Positions 27,251 to 37,199 of a stretch of 64,000 bases of DNA are shown here, in pieces. The translations under genes and the position numbers were made by a program. The notes under the pieces were generated by a model that saw only the letters and a list, made by a program, of their open reading frames with translations, was not told the DNA's origin and ran no database searches. Position 1 is the first letter of the stretch. The number at the start of each line of letters is the position of its first letter. This DNA is from Anaerolineales bacterium (GTDB taxonomy: Bacteria; Chloroflexota; Anaerolineae; 4572-78; J111): assembly GCA_015075185.1 (NCBI GenBank), contig JABTUW010000003.1, positions 372,001-436,000 of the forward strand, given 5' to 3'.

Positions 27251-27673
27251 ATGACTTACAACCTAAACAAAATCCGCGCTTTGTTAACAGAAGGTTTTTC
27301 TGCTGAGGAACTTCGTCGTTTTTGTCATGATGAACCTGATTTCAGATCGGTTTACGATCAACTGGCCGCGAATACTGGTAAAGCTGAAATTGTTGATCGC
27401 CTGCTTGAATGCGCCACACAAAAGGTCTTGATCAAAAAACTACTGGCCTGGGCTAAGGATGGCAACCCGGGTAGATACAAAGTACACCGCCCATATTATT
27501 ACAAAACTCTCACCGTTGTTTCTAATAAAACTGGTTCTGCCATCCCCCAAAAAGCCCACTCTGGAAAAGTCAAAACCGACCTTCTATCTTCCACACATAA
27601 GGTAGATCACTCCTCGATTACTACTCCAATTGACTCATCAGTATTGCTCAACCCTAAGGTAACACTCCAATAA
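27251..27673 (+). CDS. Stand-alone effector-associated domain (EAD) protein, possibly truncated
   Basis: A 140-residue protein whose first 85 residues form the same death-like EAD as the gene at 7465-8460 (LNKIRALLTEGF, EELRRFCHD, YDQLAANTGKAEIVDRL, NPGRYK). The remaining 55 residues are polar and low in structure, and no membrane segment follows. In the homologue a TM and sensor domain come next. Here a decayed IS1-like element begins 29 bp after the stop, so the protein may be an insertion-truncated remnant or a genuine free adaptor. I chose the ATG at 27251 by alignment with the homologue; an upstream frame extension has no matching residues. EADs are thought to join effectors and sensors by like-with-like contacts. 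Confidence 0.7.
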   Translation: MTYNLNKIRALLTEGFSAEELRRFCHDEPDFRSVYDQLAANTGKAEIVDRLLECATQKVLIKKLLAWAKDGNPGRYKVHRPYYYKTLTVVSNKTGSAIPQKAHSGKVKTDLLSSTHKVDHSSITTPIDSSVLLNPKVTLQ

Positions 27674-27701
27674 AGCGTGATTAGAGAACAGGAAAGGAAA
27701 T

Positions 27702-28885
27702 TTGAAAAAGTGGGTTTACCGGGCATACTGGAAGGTTCCGACACCAAATCCAGGAGTGCGAGCGATAAACCCACAACAGATATTTTGCCCTAATCTTAAC
27801 TGTCCAGCAAGAGGACAAGTCGGCGCTGGTAACATCAGCGTCCATAGTCAACAGGAACAACGGTATGGGGGTGCGAGGTCTGCCAGACCACTTTGCGGGC
27901 AGTAAAGGCACGATCTTTTACCGGCTCAAAACCGACGCACCCAGTTGGTGATGATCGTGCTGACCCCTGCTATCGATGGCTGTCCGTTGCAAGCGATTGT
28001 GGCAGCCTATGGCTTTGACGAGCGGACGATCAAAAGTTGGTGGCAGCGAGCCGGAGAACATTGCCAACAGGTGTGATGGCATACGGTGGGCCAGAGCCAA
28101 CTTGACTTGCAGCAGGTTCAGGCCGACGAGATCAAAGTGAAAACTCAAGGCGGGACGATGTGGCTGGCGATGGCGATGATGATCTCGACCCGGCTGTGGT
28201 TGGGTGGAGCGATCAGTCCCCACCGAGATAAGGGCTTGATCCAAGCGGTGGCTGACCAAATTCGGGCCATCGCCTTGTGTCGACCGCTGTTGTTGGCCGT
28301 TGATGGCCTGCCCAGCTATGTTAAAGCTTTTCAGCGGGCCTTTCGGTCTAAAGTGCCTCAGTTGGGTCAACTCGGCGGTGTCAGTTGTGGTCCTGGTCGG
28401 AGGTAGCGATTGTTCAAGTGGTCAAAGAGCGAACAGCCGGACAACTGACTATTCAGCGGCGGATTGTGCAGGGCAGCCGGCAGGTGGTACAGCAGTTGAT
28501 CCAGGCCAGCCAAGGTCTGGGTGGCATTAACACCGCCTATATCGAAAGGCTCAATGCCACCTTCCGCCAATGTTTGGCCTCCTTGACCCGGCGCACTCGC
28601 GCCCTGGCCCAACAACCGGAAACCTTGCAGGCCGGCATGTATGTCGTTGGCTGTTTCTACAACTTTTGCACCTATCACGATAGCTTACGGGTGCCTTTCT
28701 ACTTGGCTAAAGGGGCTGTCGTTGGTTACGACGAACTCCGGCCATCGCGGCTAATCTAACCGATCACTGTTGGACCGTAGCAGAACTGTTTGATTTTCGA
28801 GTACCTCCATCACCCTGGATCCCGCCCAAAAGCGGGGCGGCGATCTAAACATACTCAAGCCTTGGTCCAGCAGTGGTGTCAATAA
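27702..28885 (+). pseudogene. Decayed IS1-like transposase
   Basis: Fragments in all three plus-strand frames together read as one IS1-type transposase. In order: an N-terminal zinc-finger part (FCPNLNCPARGQVG, EQRY, CEVCQTTF), a middle with helix-turn-helix-like FDERTIKSWW, and a catalytic region with VQADEIKVK and INTAYIERLNATFRQ. The C-terminal end is DHCWTVAELF followed by ALVQQWCQ and a stop. At least four frame changes and internal stops (for example near 27895, 27945 and 28380) break it. Some breaks are one-base changes in short runs, so part of the damage may be assembly error. It separates the EAD gene from the FHA/kinase genes. Terminal inverted repeats were not identified. Confidence 0.75.
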
Positions 28886-28908
28886 TCACGATTTAATGGA
28901 GACTTACC

Positions 28909-29141
28909 AACCCTAAAATGAGCAGAAAAAGTGAAAATTTCTGAGATGCCTCCACTTGTTAAACAAGCGGATTTGCCACTGGCTATTCTAAAAATGGAGC
29001 TAAAGGACATATGTCATCCATTATCGTATCGTTGACCCTGTTACGCTTATTGGCCGGGCAAAGGACTGCCATCTTGAAATTCAGATGACTGTGATAATGT
29101 GGAGCGTTATCATGCCACCATATTCTATGAACAGGATGCCT
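28909..29141. repeat. Direct repeat copy 1: duplicated 5' end of the FHA gene
   Basis: Nearly identical to 30369-30603, which forms the upstream region and first about 65 codons of the FHA gene. This copy differs by a few one-base losses in short runs and a small insertion near 29010, so its reading frame is broken. It ends abruptly at gatgcct, where IS4-like sequence begins. Confidence 0.9.
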
Positions 29142-30368
29142 CATTAGTGACAACTTAAGGAAACGATAAAAAAGTCAAATTGGGTAAGGTGACACATCAA
29201 GTTTAGTTGGCGGCTTACGCAAAACCTTAACAACAGCTAAATCTTGGTTCTGTGGGTCAGCAAAGTACTTGACGGGGTCAGTGGCTTTGCCTTTAGATCG
29301 AGCTTGGGTGAAGTGATACAAGCCCCGGTACAACATTTCCAGGGAAATGCGGTCAAAGGGGAGCCCGATTTCATCGGCTACGGCATCACCCAAATCAACC
29401 AGGGTGGCGTAAAAGAGCCAGGTGGCCCAGACTTGCAGCAGCACCCCGTTAATCGAGCCAGTCCACAGATAGGCCAGCCCTAACAAACGTTTGACAGTGT
29501 TAAAAGTCTCCTCGATCTGCCAGCGGCGGCGGTGCAGGTCGGCCACGACGCCAGGGCGGCAGTACGGCGGGATCGAGCACCGAGGTGAGATAGCCATACC
29601 AGACCCGGCCTACTTTTATCTGCACCAGCCGTGTGCAGGAGCGGTTGACCATTGGGACCACCACCCTAACACAATCAGGCTGTCAATGACCTCGCTGGTG
29701 TGACTGAGCACCCGCTCCACTCGAAAGCTGGCGTTGCTCTTGAGCCGGGTGATGAAGTGAGCGCCGGTATCAATGACCTGGGCAAAGAAACTGAAGTCAT
29801 AGAAACCTCGGTCAAACAGTAACAACGGCTTGCAGGTCTTAATCAAGGCTACGATCTCAGTCATAAAATTGGTATCGTGCTCTCTGGCCCCTTCCCGATA
29901 CCAAATCTGGACCGGAAAGCGGGTCACCAAGTCAATAACCGTGCCAATTTTGCCGGCTAACTGTCCCAGCGGCACATCTTGCAAGCTGTCTAACTTGCGA
30001 AACAGGGCCTCCAAAGTGGAGCCATCGACAATCCAGATGTGCTCAAAGGTCTGTTGAGCGACCTTAACTGCCAGCGGAACCGGCCGTTTCGGTCGGGCTT
30101 GCCACCGTTCTTGCAACAACGGCAACAAATCCTTAAGCACTCGCTCAAATAGTTCAGCCGGAAAGACCAGGAAACGTTTACTCAAGGCTTGTTGAGAGAC
30201 CTGGACCGCCCGACACCACAACAAATCTTCCCGGGCCAGCAGTCGGGTCAACTCGTGTACCGAAGGAACTTGTCGCCACAGTAAGGTCAGCACGGCGGCC
30301 ACCATTAAAGGCAGTCCCAATATCCGGCTGCGCAGGTCTAACTGGCGATACAGGCTCATTTGGTTGTG
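29142..30368 (-). mobile_element. IS4-like insertion element
   Basis: About 1.2 kb between the two copies of the duplicated FHA 5' end, almost filled by one DDE transposase gene. The left edge starts cattagtgacaactt and the right edge, read inward, starts ttcacaaccaaatg. These share only a weak ACAAC..AA match, so the terminal inverted repeats are uncertain. The boundaries are set by where the duplicated host sequence stops. Confidence 0.7.
29175..30359 (-). pseudogene. IS4-family DDE transposase, frameshifted
   Basis: Cuts and joins the element's ends. The N-terminal two-thirds (ATG at 30359, MSLYRQLDLRSRI) reads openly to about 29616. It contains the first catalytic Asp in IWIVDGSTLEALF and the second in LLLFDRGFYDFSFF. 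The C-terminal third continues in another frame and holds the family signature R...E......K in HRRRWQIEETFNTVKRLLG (third catalytic residue Glu), then the stop near 29175. At least one frame change lies between about 29590 and 29650. With that corrected, length and motif order match IS4-type transposases. Activity is doubtful as written. Confidence 0.82.
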
Positions 30369-30603
30369 AACCCTAAAAATGAGCAGAAAAAAGTGAAAAT
30401 TTCTGAGATGCCTCCACTTGTTAAACAAGCGGATTTGCCACTGGCTATTCTAAAAATGGAGCTAAAAGGACATGTCATCCATTATCGTATCGTTGACCCT
30501 GTTACGCTTATTGGCCGGGCAAAGGACTGCCATCTTGAAATTCCAGATGACTGTGATAATGTGGAGCGTTATCATGCCACCATATTCTATGAACAGGATG
30601 CCT
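30369..30603. repeat. Direct repeat copy 2: intact 5' end of the FHA gene
   Basis: Partner of 28909-29141. This copy runs on without interruption into the FHA gene, so it is the functional version. Confidence 0.9.
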
Positions 30604-30794
30604 TTAAGATTATTGATAGCAATGGTAGCAACCCGACCAAATATGGGACATTTGTAAATGGTGTTAAAATTGAGCCAGGAATATCAGTTACATTACATTC
30701 TGGTGATCGGATCGTATTGGGGGGATTCAAAAGGTCTCAAACCCTTGAACTGACACGAGGAGCTTGCGAGATTATCTTTAAGCTATGGACATGA
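30408..30794 (+). CDS. FHA-domain protein
   Basis: A 128-residue protein consisting almost entirely of a forkhead-associated domain, which binds phosphothreonine peptides. Seen: the LIGRAKDCHLEI strand (about 34), then RYHA in place of the usual SRxH (about 55), and the loop NGSNPTKYGTFVNG (about 75-90), which carries the conserved Asn and the GTFVNG turn. Frame continues upstream to a TTG inside the IS4 edge, but MPPLVKQADLP is the likelier start. Its last 10 bp overlap the start of the dual-kinase gene, so it is probably translated with the kinase and may read that kinase's autophosphorylation. AT-rich like the rest of this island. Confidence 0.85.
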   Translation: MPPLVKQADLPLAILKMELKGHVIHYRIVDPVTLIGRAKDCHLEIPDDCDNVERYHATIFYEQDAFKIIDSNGSNPTKYGTFVNGVKIEPGISVTLHSGDRIVLGGFKRSQTLELTRGACEIIFKLWT

Positions 30795-33700
30795 AAGCAA
30801 TAAATCCCAATCTTTTGCAGCTTGGCGATACTATCTTAGATGGTCAGTATACTATAGAAAAGCATTTAGGTAATGGCGGTCAGGGGCAAGTATACCTAGC
30901 GAAGCATCAATATTTGGGAAAGCGAGTAGTTAAACGTTTACATCAGCACGTAGTGGAGCAGCAAGCGGGTTTCGATCGTTTTAGTCGTGAAGTGAAAGTT
31001 ACCAATGAACTATACCAACGGTATGGTGAGCAGGTGATCTTTATTTTCGACTACATATTCGATCAGGTCCGTAAAGAATTTTTTGTTGTAATGGAATATG
31101 CCAACTGTGGTAGTTTAGAGGACAAACTATCTGTAGAAGCTCCATTACCAATAATAGAAGCTATCGAACTGAGTATAGCTCTCTGTCAAGCTATTGCCCC
31201 GATTCATGAACACCCTTATGTTCATGGTGATTTAAAACCTGGCAATATCCTACTTCATAATAGAATAAACTCTCATAAATCAAATCAGGATAAACCCATC
31301 TTGAAATTGAGTGATTTTGGGAGTGCTTTTCAACCGCCTCAAACCGATACAATTCCACTTTCTTCCAGTCTGAGCGCTGCTCGTACAATTCCTTATGTTT
31401 CACCAGAATTACTGGAAGCCTGCAATCTAGAAGCTAAGATGATGCGTCCGGTTGCAGTAGACCAACGAGCTGATATTTATGCTATTGGTGTTATTCTATA
31501 TGAGATGTTGATTGGACGCCCGCCTTTCTGGGAAGGAATGGGTGAGTCAGACCCGCCTGAAGTTCGTCAAGCCCAGAAGAGTAAAATTGAGGCTCGAATT
31601 AAACAAGAAATACCTCTTGATCCAAAAAGTTTACGTAGTGATATTCCTTCTTCTTTGAGTGAATTGGTAATGAAAGCCTTAGCCAAACGGCCAACTGATC
31701 GATTTAATAGTGTGGTAGAGATGCAGAGTCGGCTGGTAGAAATCTACCACGAAAAAAAACTATATGATGAAGAACAGTTAGCCTCTTTGCGTAATCAGAT
31801 TCAGCAGAAATTAGAGGATCGGGCTTGGTCGGAAGCTGATAAATTAATCAAGGAAGCCCTGCAATTTGTCCCAGATGATCAAGTCTTAAAAGCCTGGCAG
31901 GAAGAAGTTAATGAGCAACTCTTGACCAGCCGGATGTTAGAACAAGCTCGGAGAGCCAATTCAAGGCGAGATTGGCCAAAAGTTATTCGGCTTTGTCGGG
32001 GCGTAATTGATCGTGGGGGCAAGGATGCCGAAGTATCAGCGATGCTAAAGTATGCGGAGGCTCAGGTTAGAATTGATGGGCTGCGCCGGAGAGTTAATAG
32101 GCTGCATCAACAAGGTAATAAGAAAGGGGAACTCGAGGTCTTAAAGCGAATATTAGAGGAAACCCCCAGCGATGAGACGTTAAAGGCTGAGATTGGCGCA
32201 CTTGAGACAGTAGTTACCTTGGAAATCAACTATGCACAGGGCAAACAGGCTTATGGAGACCAACAATGGGCGGTAGCCATCGAGGCTTTAGAACGTGTAA
32301 CAGAGTTGGATGCCCGATACCGGGATGCAGCTATCTTATTAGTGGAAGCACAGAAACAGTTTAATAGTCAGCGTAAAGCAGAGTTGGAGAAGATCAAAAA
32401 GGAACTTACTACTCAACATCACGAAACTTTACAAAAGTTGGTTGACGAAGCTGAATTGCTCATTAATGGTAAGCAATGGATGCAAGCGTGGGAGATTGTA
32501 ACTCAAGTTCGGCGGGAGAAAGATTATCAGGCAGTCATTTCTAAAAATGATTTACTCGTCCGGCTTTTTTATGTAGCGGGACATCGCTGTTCTAAAGCCC
32601 AACACTGGTATCTGGCTCAACTATGTTTTTCCAAAGCACTAGGATACCGTGATGCGGAACAGCAGTTTGTCCAAGCACGTAACGATAATCTGCTGCGACG
32701 AAACTATCGGATTAAAACTACACTCCGATCTAGCATTACTAGCCAAGTAGATGAAGCAGAGGATATGCGTAATGGCGATCGGCACGTTTGTCTAAAATAC
32801 CTGCGGGCAAGTTACATCATCGGTCGAGATGTAGCCATAAACCGACATTTTCGCCGACATGCGCAACGATGTATGAAACTACACCATAAACATATCGTCG
32901 AAACATACGCAGTTGAGATGCGAACCGTGACCGAAGATCCAAGTGCTGAGGCGGCAGTAATGGTTATGGAGTACATCGAGGGAAAAAATCTTTCCGAATT
33001 CTTAGGTGCAAATAAACAGCTTTCTGAAAGACAGGTGATTCATTTCATTCGTCAGCTTTGTCTGGCTCTCCAGTATGCTCATGAGCGCAAAATGCTTCAC
33101 GCAGATGTCAATCCTAAAAATATTATTATTCGTCCTGACGGCGTACTCAAATTATTTGATTTTGACCTCACTCAGTTTGGCACGGTGGGTTATCGGGCTC
33201 CCGAACAGAGGGCAGGAATAAGCCGAATTTTAGATGAACGGACAGATGTTTTCGCGGTGGGTAAAGTGTTATATGCTTTACTAACCGGCATTTCCCCTGC
33301 CGATGACCATGAATTTGATGCAAATGACCAGGGACTCCAGAAAATAACACCTGATTTGCGAGCAGTAATTTGTAAAGCGATTGCGCCTAATCCTCAAGAT
33401 CGTTACCAATCAACCCAGGAGGTTATTGAAGCTCTGCAAAGGGCTGAAGCTACCCTGCCGCGCTGGCCAGAGAATCGTCAACGAGTTAAACATGCCTGGC
33501 AACAAACCTTAATAGCGGCCAAAACTTGGCAGGGAATTCTTTCGGTAATTGGTACTCTTTTGGCGATTATTATTATCCCATTGCTTATCCAAGCTGCCTC
33601 AGCCGATCCTGATACGCCCTTAGGGAAAATGTGGACGACATTGGAAATCTATTTACTTGGCGGTAATACTCCCGCAACTATCCCATCCCCTCGCTTAATT

Positions 33701-34033
33701 GGCGAAATTGAGTTTAGATTGAATGGTAACAGAGTAGAGGACACGACTCAACCCTATCCCCTCGCTCTTTCTGAAGATCGCCGGGTTGAGATTGAGGTTT
33801 TGGTCCAAGATGTAGAAAGGAACCCTATCAATGATAAGGTTTTATGCAAGTGGATATTTGATCCAGCGCCTTCAGGACAAACAAACTCAGATCAGGAGGG
33901 ATGTCGAACAAGTTACCAGGTACCTGAAGATTGGGATGACCAGTTGGTGAAAGTAGAGATACAAGGAAAAGACACTACAGAGGTAGCAGGTACATCAAAA
34001 AGTTTTATCAATATCATTTGGCAAAGCGACTGA
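30785..34033 (+). CDS. Transmembrane protein with two Ser/Thr kinase domains
   Basis: A 1082-residue protein. Kinase 1 (about 15-330) has LGNGGQGQVYLAK, a VVKRL lysine, YVHGDLKPGNILL (HGD in place of HRD) and LSDFGSAF. A long helical TPR-like region follows (about 340-630). Kinase 2 (about 640-890) has VCLKYL, MVMEYIEGKNL, MLHADVNPKNIII (HAD) and KLFDFDLTQF, where DFG is DFD. The last change suggests weak or lost catalysis, so kinase 2 may be a pseudokinase. A membrane helix lies at about 917-938, followed by a roughly 140-residue outside beta-rich domain. FHA upstream and a surface protein 10 bp downstream complete the operon. I infer an outside-in sensor kinase. Signal and targets unknown. 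Confidence 0.85.
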   Translation: MDMKAINPNLLQLGDTILDGQYTIEKHLGNGGQGQVYLAKHQYLGKRVVKRLHQHVVEQQAGFDRFSREVKVTNELYQRYGEQVIFIFDYIFDQVRKEFFVVMEYANCGSLEDKLSVEAPLPIIEAIELSIALCQAIAPIHEHPYVHGDLKPGNILLHNRINSHKSNQDKPILKLSDFGSAFQPPQTDTIPLSSSLSAARTIPYVSPELLEACNLEAKMMRPVAVDQRADIYAIGVILYEMLIGRPPFWEGMGESDPPEVRQAQKSKIEARIKQEIPLDPKSLRSDIPSSLSELVMKALAKRPTDRFNSVVEMQSRLVEIYHEKKLYDEEQLASLRNQIQQKLEDRAWSEADKLIKEALQFVPDDQVLKAWQEEVNEQLLTSRMLEQARRANSRRDWPKVIRLCRGVIDRGGKDAEVSAMLKYAEAQVRIDGLRRRVNRLHQQGNKKGELEVLKRILEETPSDETLKAEIGALETVVTLEINYAQGKQAYGDQQWAVAIEALERVTELDARYRDAAILLVEAQKQFNSQRKAELEKIKKELTTQHHETLQKLVDEAELLINGKQWMQAWEIVTQVRREKDYQAVISKNDLLVRLFYVAGHRCSKAQHWYLAQLCFSKALGYRDAEQQFVQARNDNLLRRNYRIKTTLRSSITSQVDEAEDMRNGDRHVCLKYLRASYIIGRDVAINRHFRRHAQRCMKLHHKHIVETYAVEMRTVTEDPSAEAAVMVMEYIEGKNLSEFLGANKQLSERQVIHFIRQLCLALQYAHERKMLHADVNPKNIIIRPDGVLKLFDFDLTQFGTVGYRAPEQRAGISRILDERTDVFAVGKVLYALLTGISPADDHEFDANDQGLQKITPDLRAVICKAIAPNPQDRYQSTQEVIEALQRAEATLPRWPENRQRVKHAWQQTLIAAKTWQGILSVIGTLLAIIIIPLLIQAASADPDTPLGKMWTTLEIYLLGGNTPATIPSPRLIGEIEFRLNGNRVEDTTQPYPLALSEDRRVEIEVLVQDVERNPINDKVLCKWIFDPAPSGQTNSDQEGCRTSYQVPEDWDDQLVKVEIQGKDTTEVAGTSKSFINIIWQSD

Positions 34034-34043
34034 GGAACCTCGA

Positions 34044-35378
34044 ATGAATAACAGATGGGATAGTTGGCTGAGAAATAGTTGCTCGATGTTCATCATCCTT
34101 CTACTGGGAGCGCTTTTAACTTCGCGATGTGGTAATCAACCCACACCGATTGTTGAGGTCCCAACTCCTGTTGTCAGTGAGTTGGGGGTGAATCCTTCCC
34201 CCGATAAGGTAGTGCCAGGGAAGATAGTCAAGGTTTGGATTAGCACTACTGTTGCTGATTCAAAGATACCCTTGACTTATAAATGGAACGTCGAGGATGG
34301 TAAAATTACGGAAGGAGAGGGAACTGAAAGTATTACTTATCAGGCTCCTAATACACCTGGTAGTTATTTGATTAGGGCAGAAGTTAAATATGGGAATTGG
34401 AGCACAGAAAAATCCACATCTATTGTTGTAGTCTCTCCAACACCTACACCGACCGATACACCAACCGGTACTTTTACTCCGACTCCAACCAATACACCGA
34501 CCAGCACCCCAACCAACACAGCAACCGTTACTCCCACGAATACCCACACTCCAACTCCAACCGCTACCCTCACACCAACTGCTACACCGACGCCTACTTT
34601 ACCCCCTACTCCGACAAATACACCTCTACCACCCCCACCCACCCCCATCCCAGCCGACGCTATTGTTACCTCTAAAGACGGCATAATTTTATATGTAGAA
34701 CCTAGACCGAGCAACGATCCCATTAGAACCCTTAAAAGGGATGAGATTTTCTTTATTGAGAAACGTGTTCGTGTCATAATCACGAATGAAATCGGGGAGA
34801 TCACGCATGAGGGTTGGTGGATAGCAGTTTCCTCTGATGACGAGTTAAGCGATAATACCGAGGGGTGGGTGGAGTATAATCCAGATGCAATTACAAACGC
34901 GATTTCACTTACCAAGGATTGGGAAGAAATTCCAGAGATTTATCAATTTGGACCGAAACCAGGTTTTCCTGATGCAGGACTATCACGCTCAATTGATGAG
35001 ACAACGACATTTACATGGGGAGAATATCCCTTGAAAGAACATCAATTCTATTCTGTAAGTATTGTTCGTGCTGGTAGCCCAAACTCAGAAGCATGTATTC
35101 ACATACAAGTTCGGGTACCATACGTAGAGTTAAAACCTGAAGAGAAAGGCTGTACTCGTGGCCCCTATTATTGGGGGGTAGGTATTGCCACTGAGCTTGC
35201 ACAAATTGATGAAGCTAAAATCTTGCAAGGGCAGGGTGGGGAAGCTGTTTGGCGTGACGACTCCGTGTTTGATGAACGATTTCCACTTGGGTTAAGTGAC
35301 AATGCTCCTAGTGGTGGACCAAGGAGAGTTAGCAGTGATAAAGGTGATCCGGGTGAAGGTGACCCCATAACACCTTAA
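34044..35378 (+). CDS. Exported Ig-like / Pro-Thr linker / SH3b-like protein
   Basis: A 444-residue surface protein. An N-terminal hydrophobic segment (about 14-30) is followed by a Cys in LTSRCGN, an atypical lipobox, so lipid anchoring is uncertain. An Ig/PKD-like beta domain (about 40-130, GSYLIRAEVKYG) comes next, then a Pro/Thr linker of many TPT units (about 133-205). A domain with weak bacterial-SH3 likeness lies at about 210-290 (DGIILYVEPRPS, GWWIAVSS, EGWVEYNP), then a C-terminal region I do not recognise. It starts 10 bp after the dual-kinase stop, so it is probably co-translated and could present or bind the outside signal. The layout echoes the SH3b half of the protein at 7465-8460. 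Confidence 0.65.
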   Translation: MNNRWDSWLRNSCSMFIILLLGALLTSRCGNQPTPIVEVPTPVVSELGVNPSPDKVVPGKIVKVWISTTVADSKIPLTYKWNVEDGKITEGEGTESITYQAPNTPGSYLIRAEVKYGNWSTEKSTSIVVVSPTPTPTDTPTGTFTPTPTNTPTSTPTNTATVTPTNTHTPTPTATLTPTATPTPTLPPTPTNTPLPPPPTPIPADAIVTSKDGIILYVEPRPSNDPIRTLKRDEIFFIEKRVRVIITNEIGEITHEGWWIAVSSDDELSDNTEGWVEYNPDAITNAISLTKDWEEIPEIYQFGPKPGFPDAGLSRSIDETTTFTWGEYPLKEHQFYSVSIVRAGSPNSEACIHIQVRVPYVELKPEEKGCTRGPYYWGVGIATELAQIDEAKILQGQGGEAVWRDDSVFDERFPLGLSDNAPSGGPRRVSSDKGDPGEGDPITP

Positions 35379-35399
35379 TTAGAACGATTAGCATTAACT

Positions 35400-37199
35400 C
35401 TATTCAATTACAGGAGCATCTACAAAATCTGATGAAGATTGACGATTTATATATTCATATTGGCTGAATAAGGAATTGGTAGACATTAAGCTAGGAGGAC
35501 AGCTAACCTTAAAATTATCAAAAAACGCTTGAGCTTTCGGTGATCCATTAAGTGATTGTGCAAAAATTCCTACCATACCTCTACAAGAACCATTAAATAA
35601 TCCAGGAGAAAGAGGGTTAGGAGAGCCATTAACATACAGACTAAAGGTATCCTTATTGCAACTTATTGCCAAGTTATTAACACTAGAACCTGAATATATT
35701 AAACCAGGCGGAAAATTGTGTATACATGCCGAGTTGTTTTGTGGTGACACACAATCCCAGTCGTTTGTACTTACACTTCCAGTCATAACTCGGTATGTTC
35801 CATTCTCAGGATTTACCATAAAAAGGTATGTTGAGGTTTCAACATCACCAATTTGGCCAAATAACAGCCCATATTCAAATCCGATTTTATTTATATTCCA
35901 ATTTATGTCCACTTCAACTGTGTAGTTGTTCGCATATGTCACTGGGGCTTGTACCAGACGAACTCCAGCGATATTCCGATCAATAAAATATTTCTGAGTA
36001 GGCATATAATAATTAGTAAGTACATCACCTTCGGTATCGGTGATCCAGCCGCTTCTGGTATTACTAAAATTATCGAAATAGGGACTACAAATCGGGGGTT
36101 CATAATCCTTATATATTGTTGGTAAATAAATAAGGCGAGGCGGTCCTGAAATAACGTTGATAGCCACACTGCTCGTATTATTGCTTGAGATTGGATCGTT
36201 TTGGTCAGCATTAAGAACGCTGGCAGCGTTGAGAATAGTCTGACCGGCCATATCATCATTAACTTTTGTCATAATAGTCAAAGTGGCGCTGGTAGAATTA
36301 CTTAAGTTACCCACCGTCCAGAAACCACTCACATTATCGTAATTGCCTGGGCTTGCGGTGTATGGAGGAACATAAGCAACGCCTGGGGGTAACTTATCGT
36401 TAATCCGCACTCCACTTGCATCATCTGGACCATTGTTAATCACGATCACAGTGTAGGTAATTGTATCGCCAGCATTGGGATGAGTAATATTGACTGTCTT
36501 CGTTATCGCCAAATCAGCTCCGGCAGGTGGTTGTACTTTGATGACTGCTTCACCCACATTATTGCCCGGCTTGGAATCCGGCGGCTCCGCACTGACATAA
36601 CTGGCGGTGTTGGTGATAGTCTCTCCTGCCGTGCCAGGGTTAACTGTGGCTGAAAGGGTCAAAGTGGCGCTACCACACTTGGATAAGTTATCTATTGACC
36701 ATAAGCCACTGACTGGATCGTAATCACCCCGGCTTGGAATAGCTCCCGCATACGTTACGCCCCCCGGCAGTACATCCCTGACCCGAACCGAGGTGGCGTT
36801 ATCCGGCCCCAGGTTGGCGAGGAAGACAGTGTAGACAATAGTATCTCCTTCTCGGGGATTAGGCTTATCAACGAACTTTGTAACCTCTAAATCGGCACTG
36901 CGGCCGCCGCCCGGCCCGGACCCACTGACGGTTCCCCCGTCCAGCGGACCGCACCCTCCAGGACTGTTCAGTCTACTTCTGTCTCCATTCAACGAAGCGA
37001 AAGCAATCCCTTCAAACGATTGAGCTGCCTGCCAGCCTTGTCCTAAGGCTTGCATGGAAAAAAACAGCCCTGCCAAAGCAAAACTGCCTAACAGGGTAGC
37101 AAACAGAAAGCGTCTTAAACCAACTGACAGTAGCGCCTTCAGGCGCTGGGCGGAAAACCAAACCAACAACCGATCCGGGGCAGCTAGTTGCTTTTGCAT
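35400..37199 (-). CDS. Secreted DUF11-repeat surface protein with LamG-like C-terminal domain
   Basis: A 599-residue exported protein. A membrane or signal segment (about 30-52) is followed by two DUF11 repeats (about 98-215 and 228-345), each with DTI(V/T)YTV, LPPGV or VLPGGVTY and a SATLT(L/I) strand. A short linker IYLPTIYKDYEPP joins a C-terminal beta-sandwich (about 365-575) with FDNFSNTRSGW and a closing AFFDNFKV, as in laminin-G/concanavalin-like glycan-binding domains. Such proteins are usually cell-wall or sheath components. It converges on the kinase-operon surface protein with 21 bp between the stops. The C-terminal half is AT-richer than the N-terminal half, which suggests a mosaic origin. 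Confidence 0.8.
   Translation of the reverse strand: MQKQLAAPDRLLVWFSAQRLKALLSVGLRRFLFATLLGSFALAGLFFSMQALGQGWQAAQSFEGIAFASLNGDRSRLNSPGGCGPLDGGTVSGSGPGGGRSADLEVTKFVDKPNPREGDTIVYTVFLANLGPDNATSVRVRDVLPGGVTYAGAIPSRGDYDPVSGLWSIDNLSKCGSATLTLSATVNPGTAGETITNTASYVSAEPPDSKPGNNVGEAVIKVQPPAGADLAITKTVNITHPNAGDTITYTVIVINNGPDDASGVRINDKLPPGVAYVPPYTASPGNYDNVSGFWTVGNLSNSTSATLTIMTKVNDDMAGQTILNAASVLNADQNDPISSNNTSSVAINVISGPPRLIYLPTIYKDYEPPICSPYFDNFSNTRSGWITDTEGDVLTNYYMPTQKYFIDRNIAGVRLVQAPVTYANNYTVEVDINWNINKIGFEYGLLFGQIGDVETSTYLFMVNPENGTYRVMTGSVSTNDWDCVSPQNNSACIHNFPPGLIYSGSSVNNLAISCNKDTFSLYVNGSPNPLSPGLFNGSCRGMVGIFAQSLNGSPKAQAFFDNFKVSCPPSLMSTNSLFSQYEYINRQSSSDFVDAPVIE

Noticed and set aside
27702..30359. Composite transposon carrying the EAD or FHA genes
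   Set aside because: The two elements belong to different families and lie side by side, not as a matching flanking pair.
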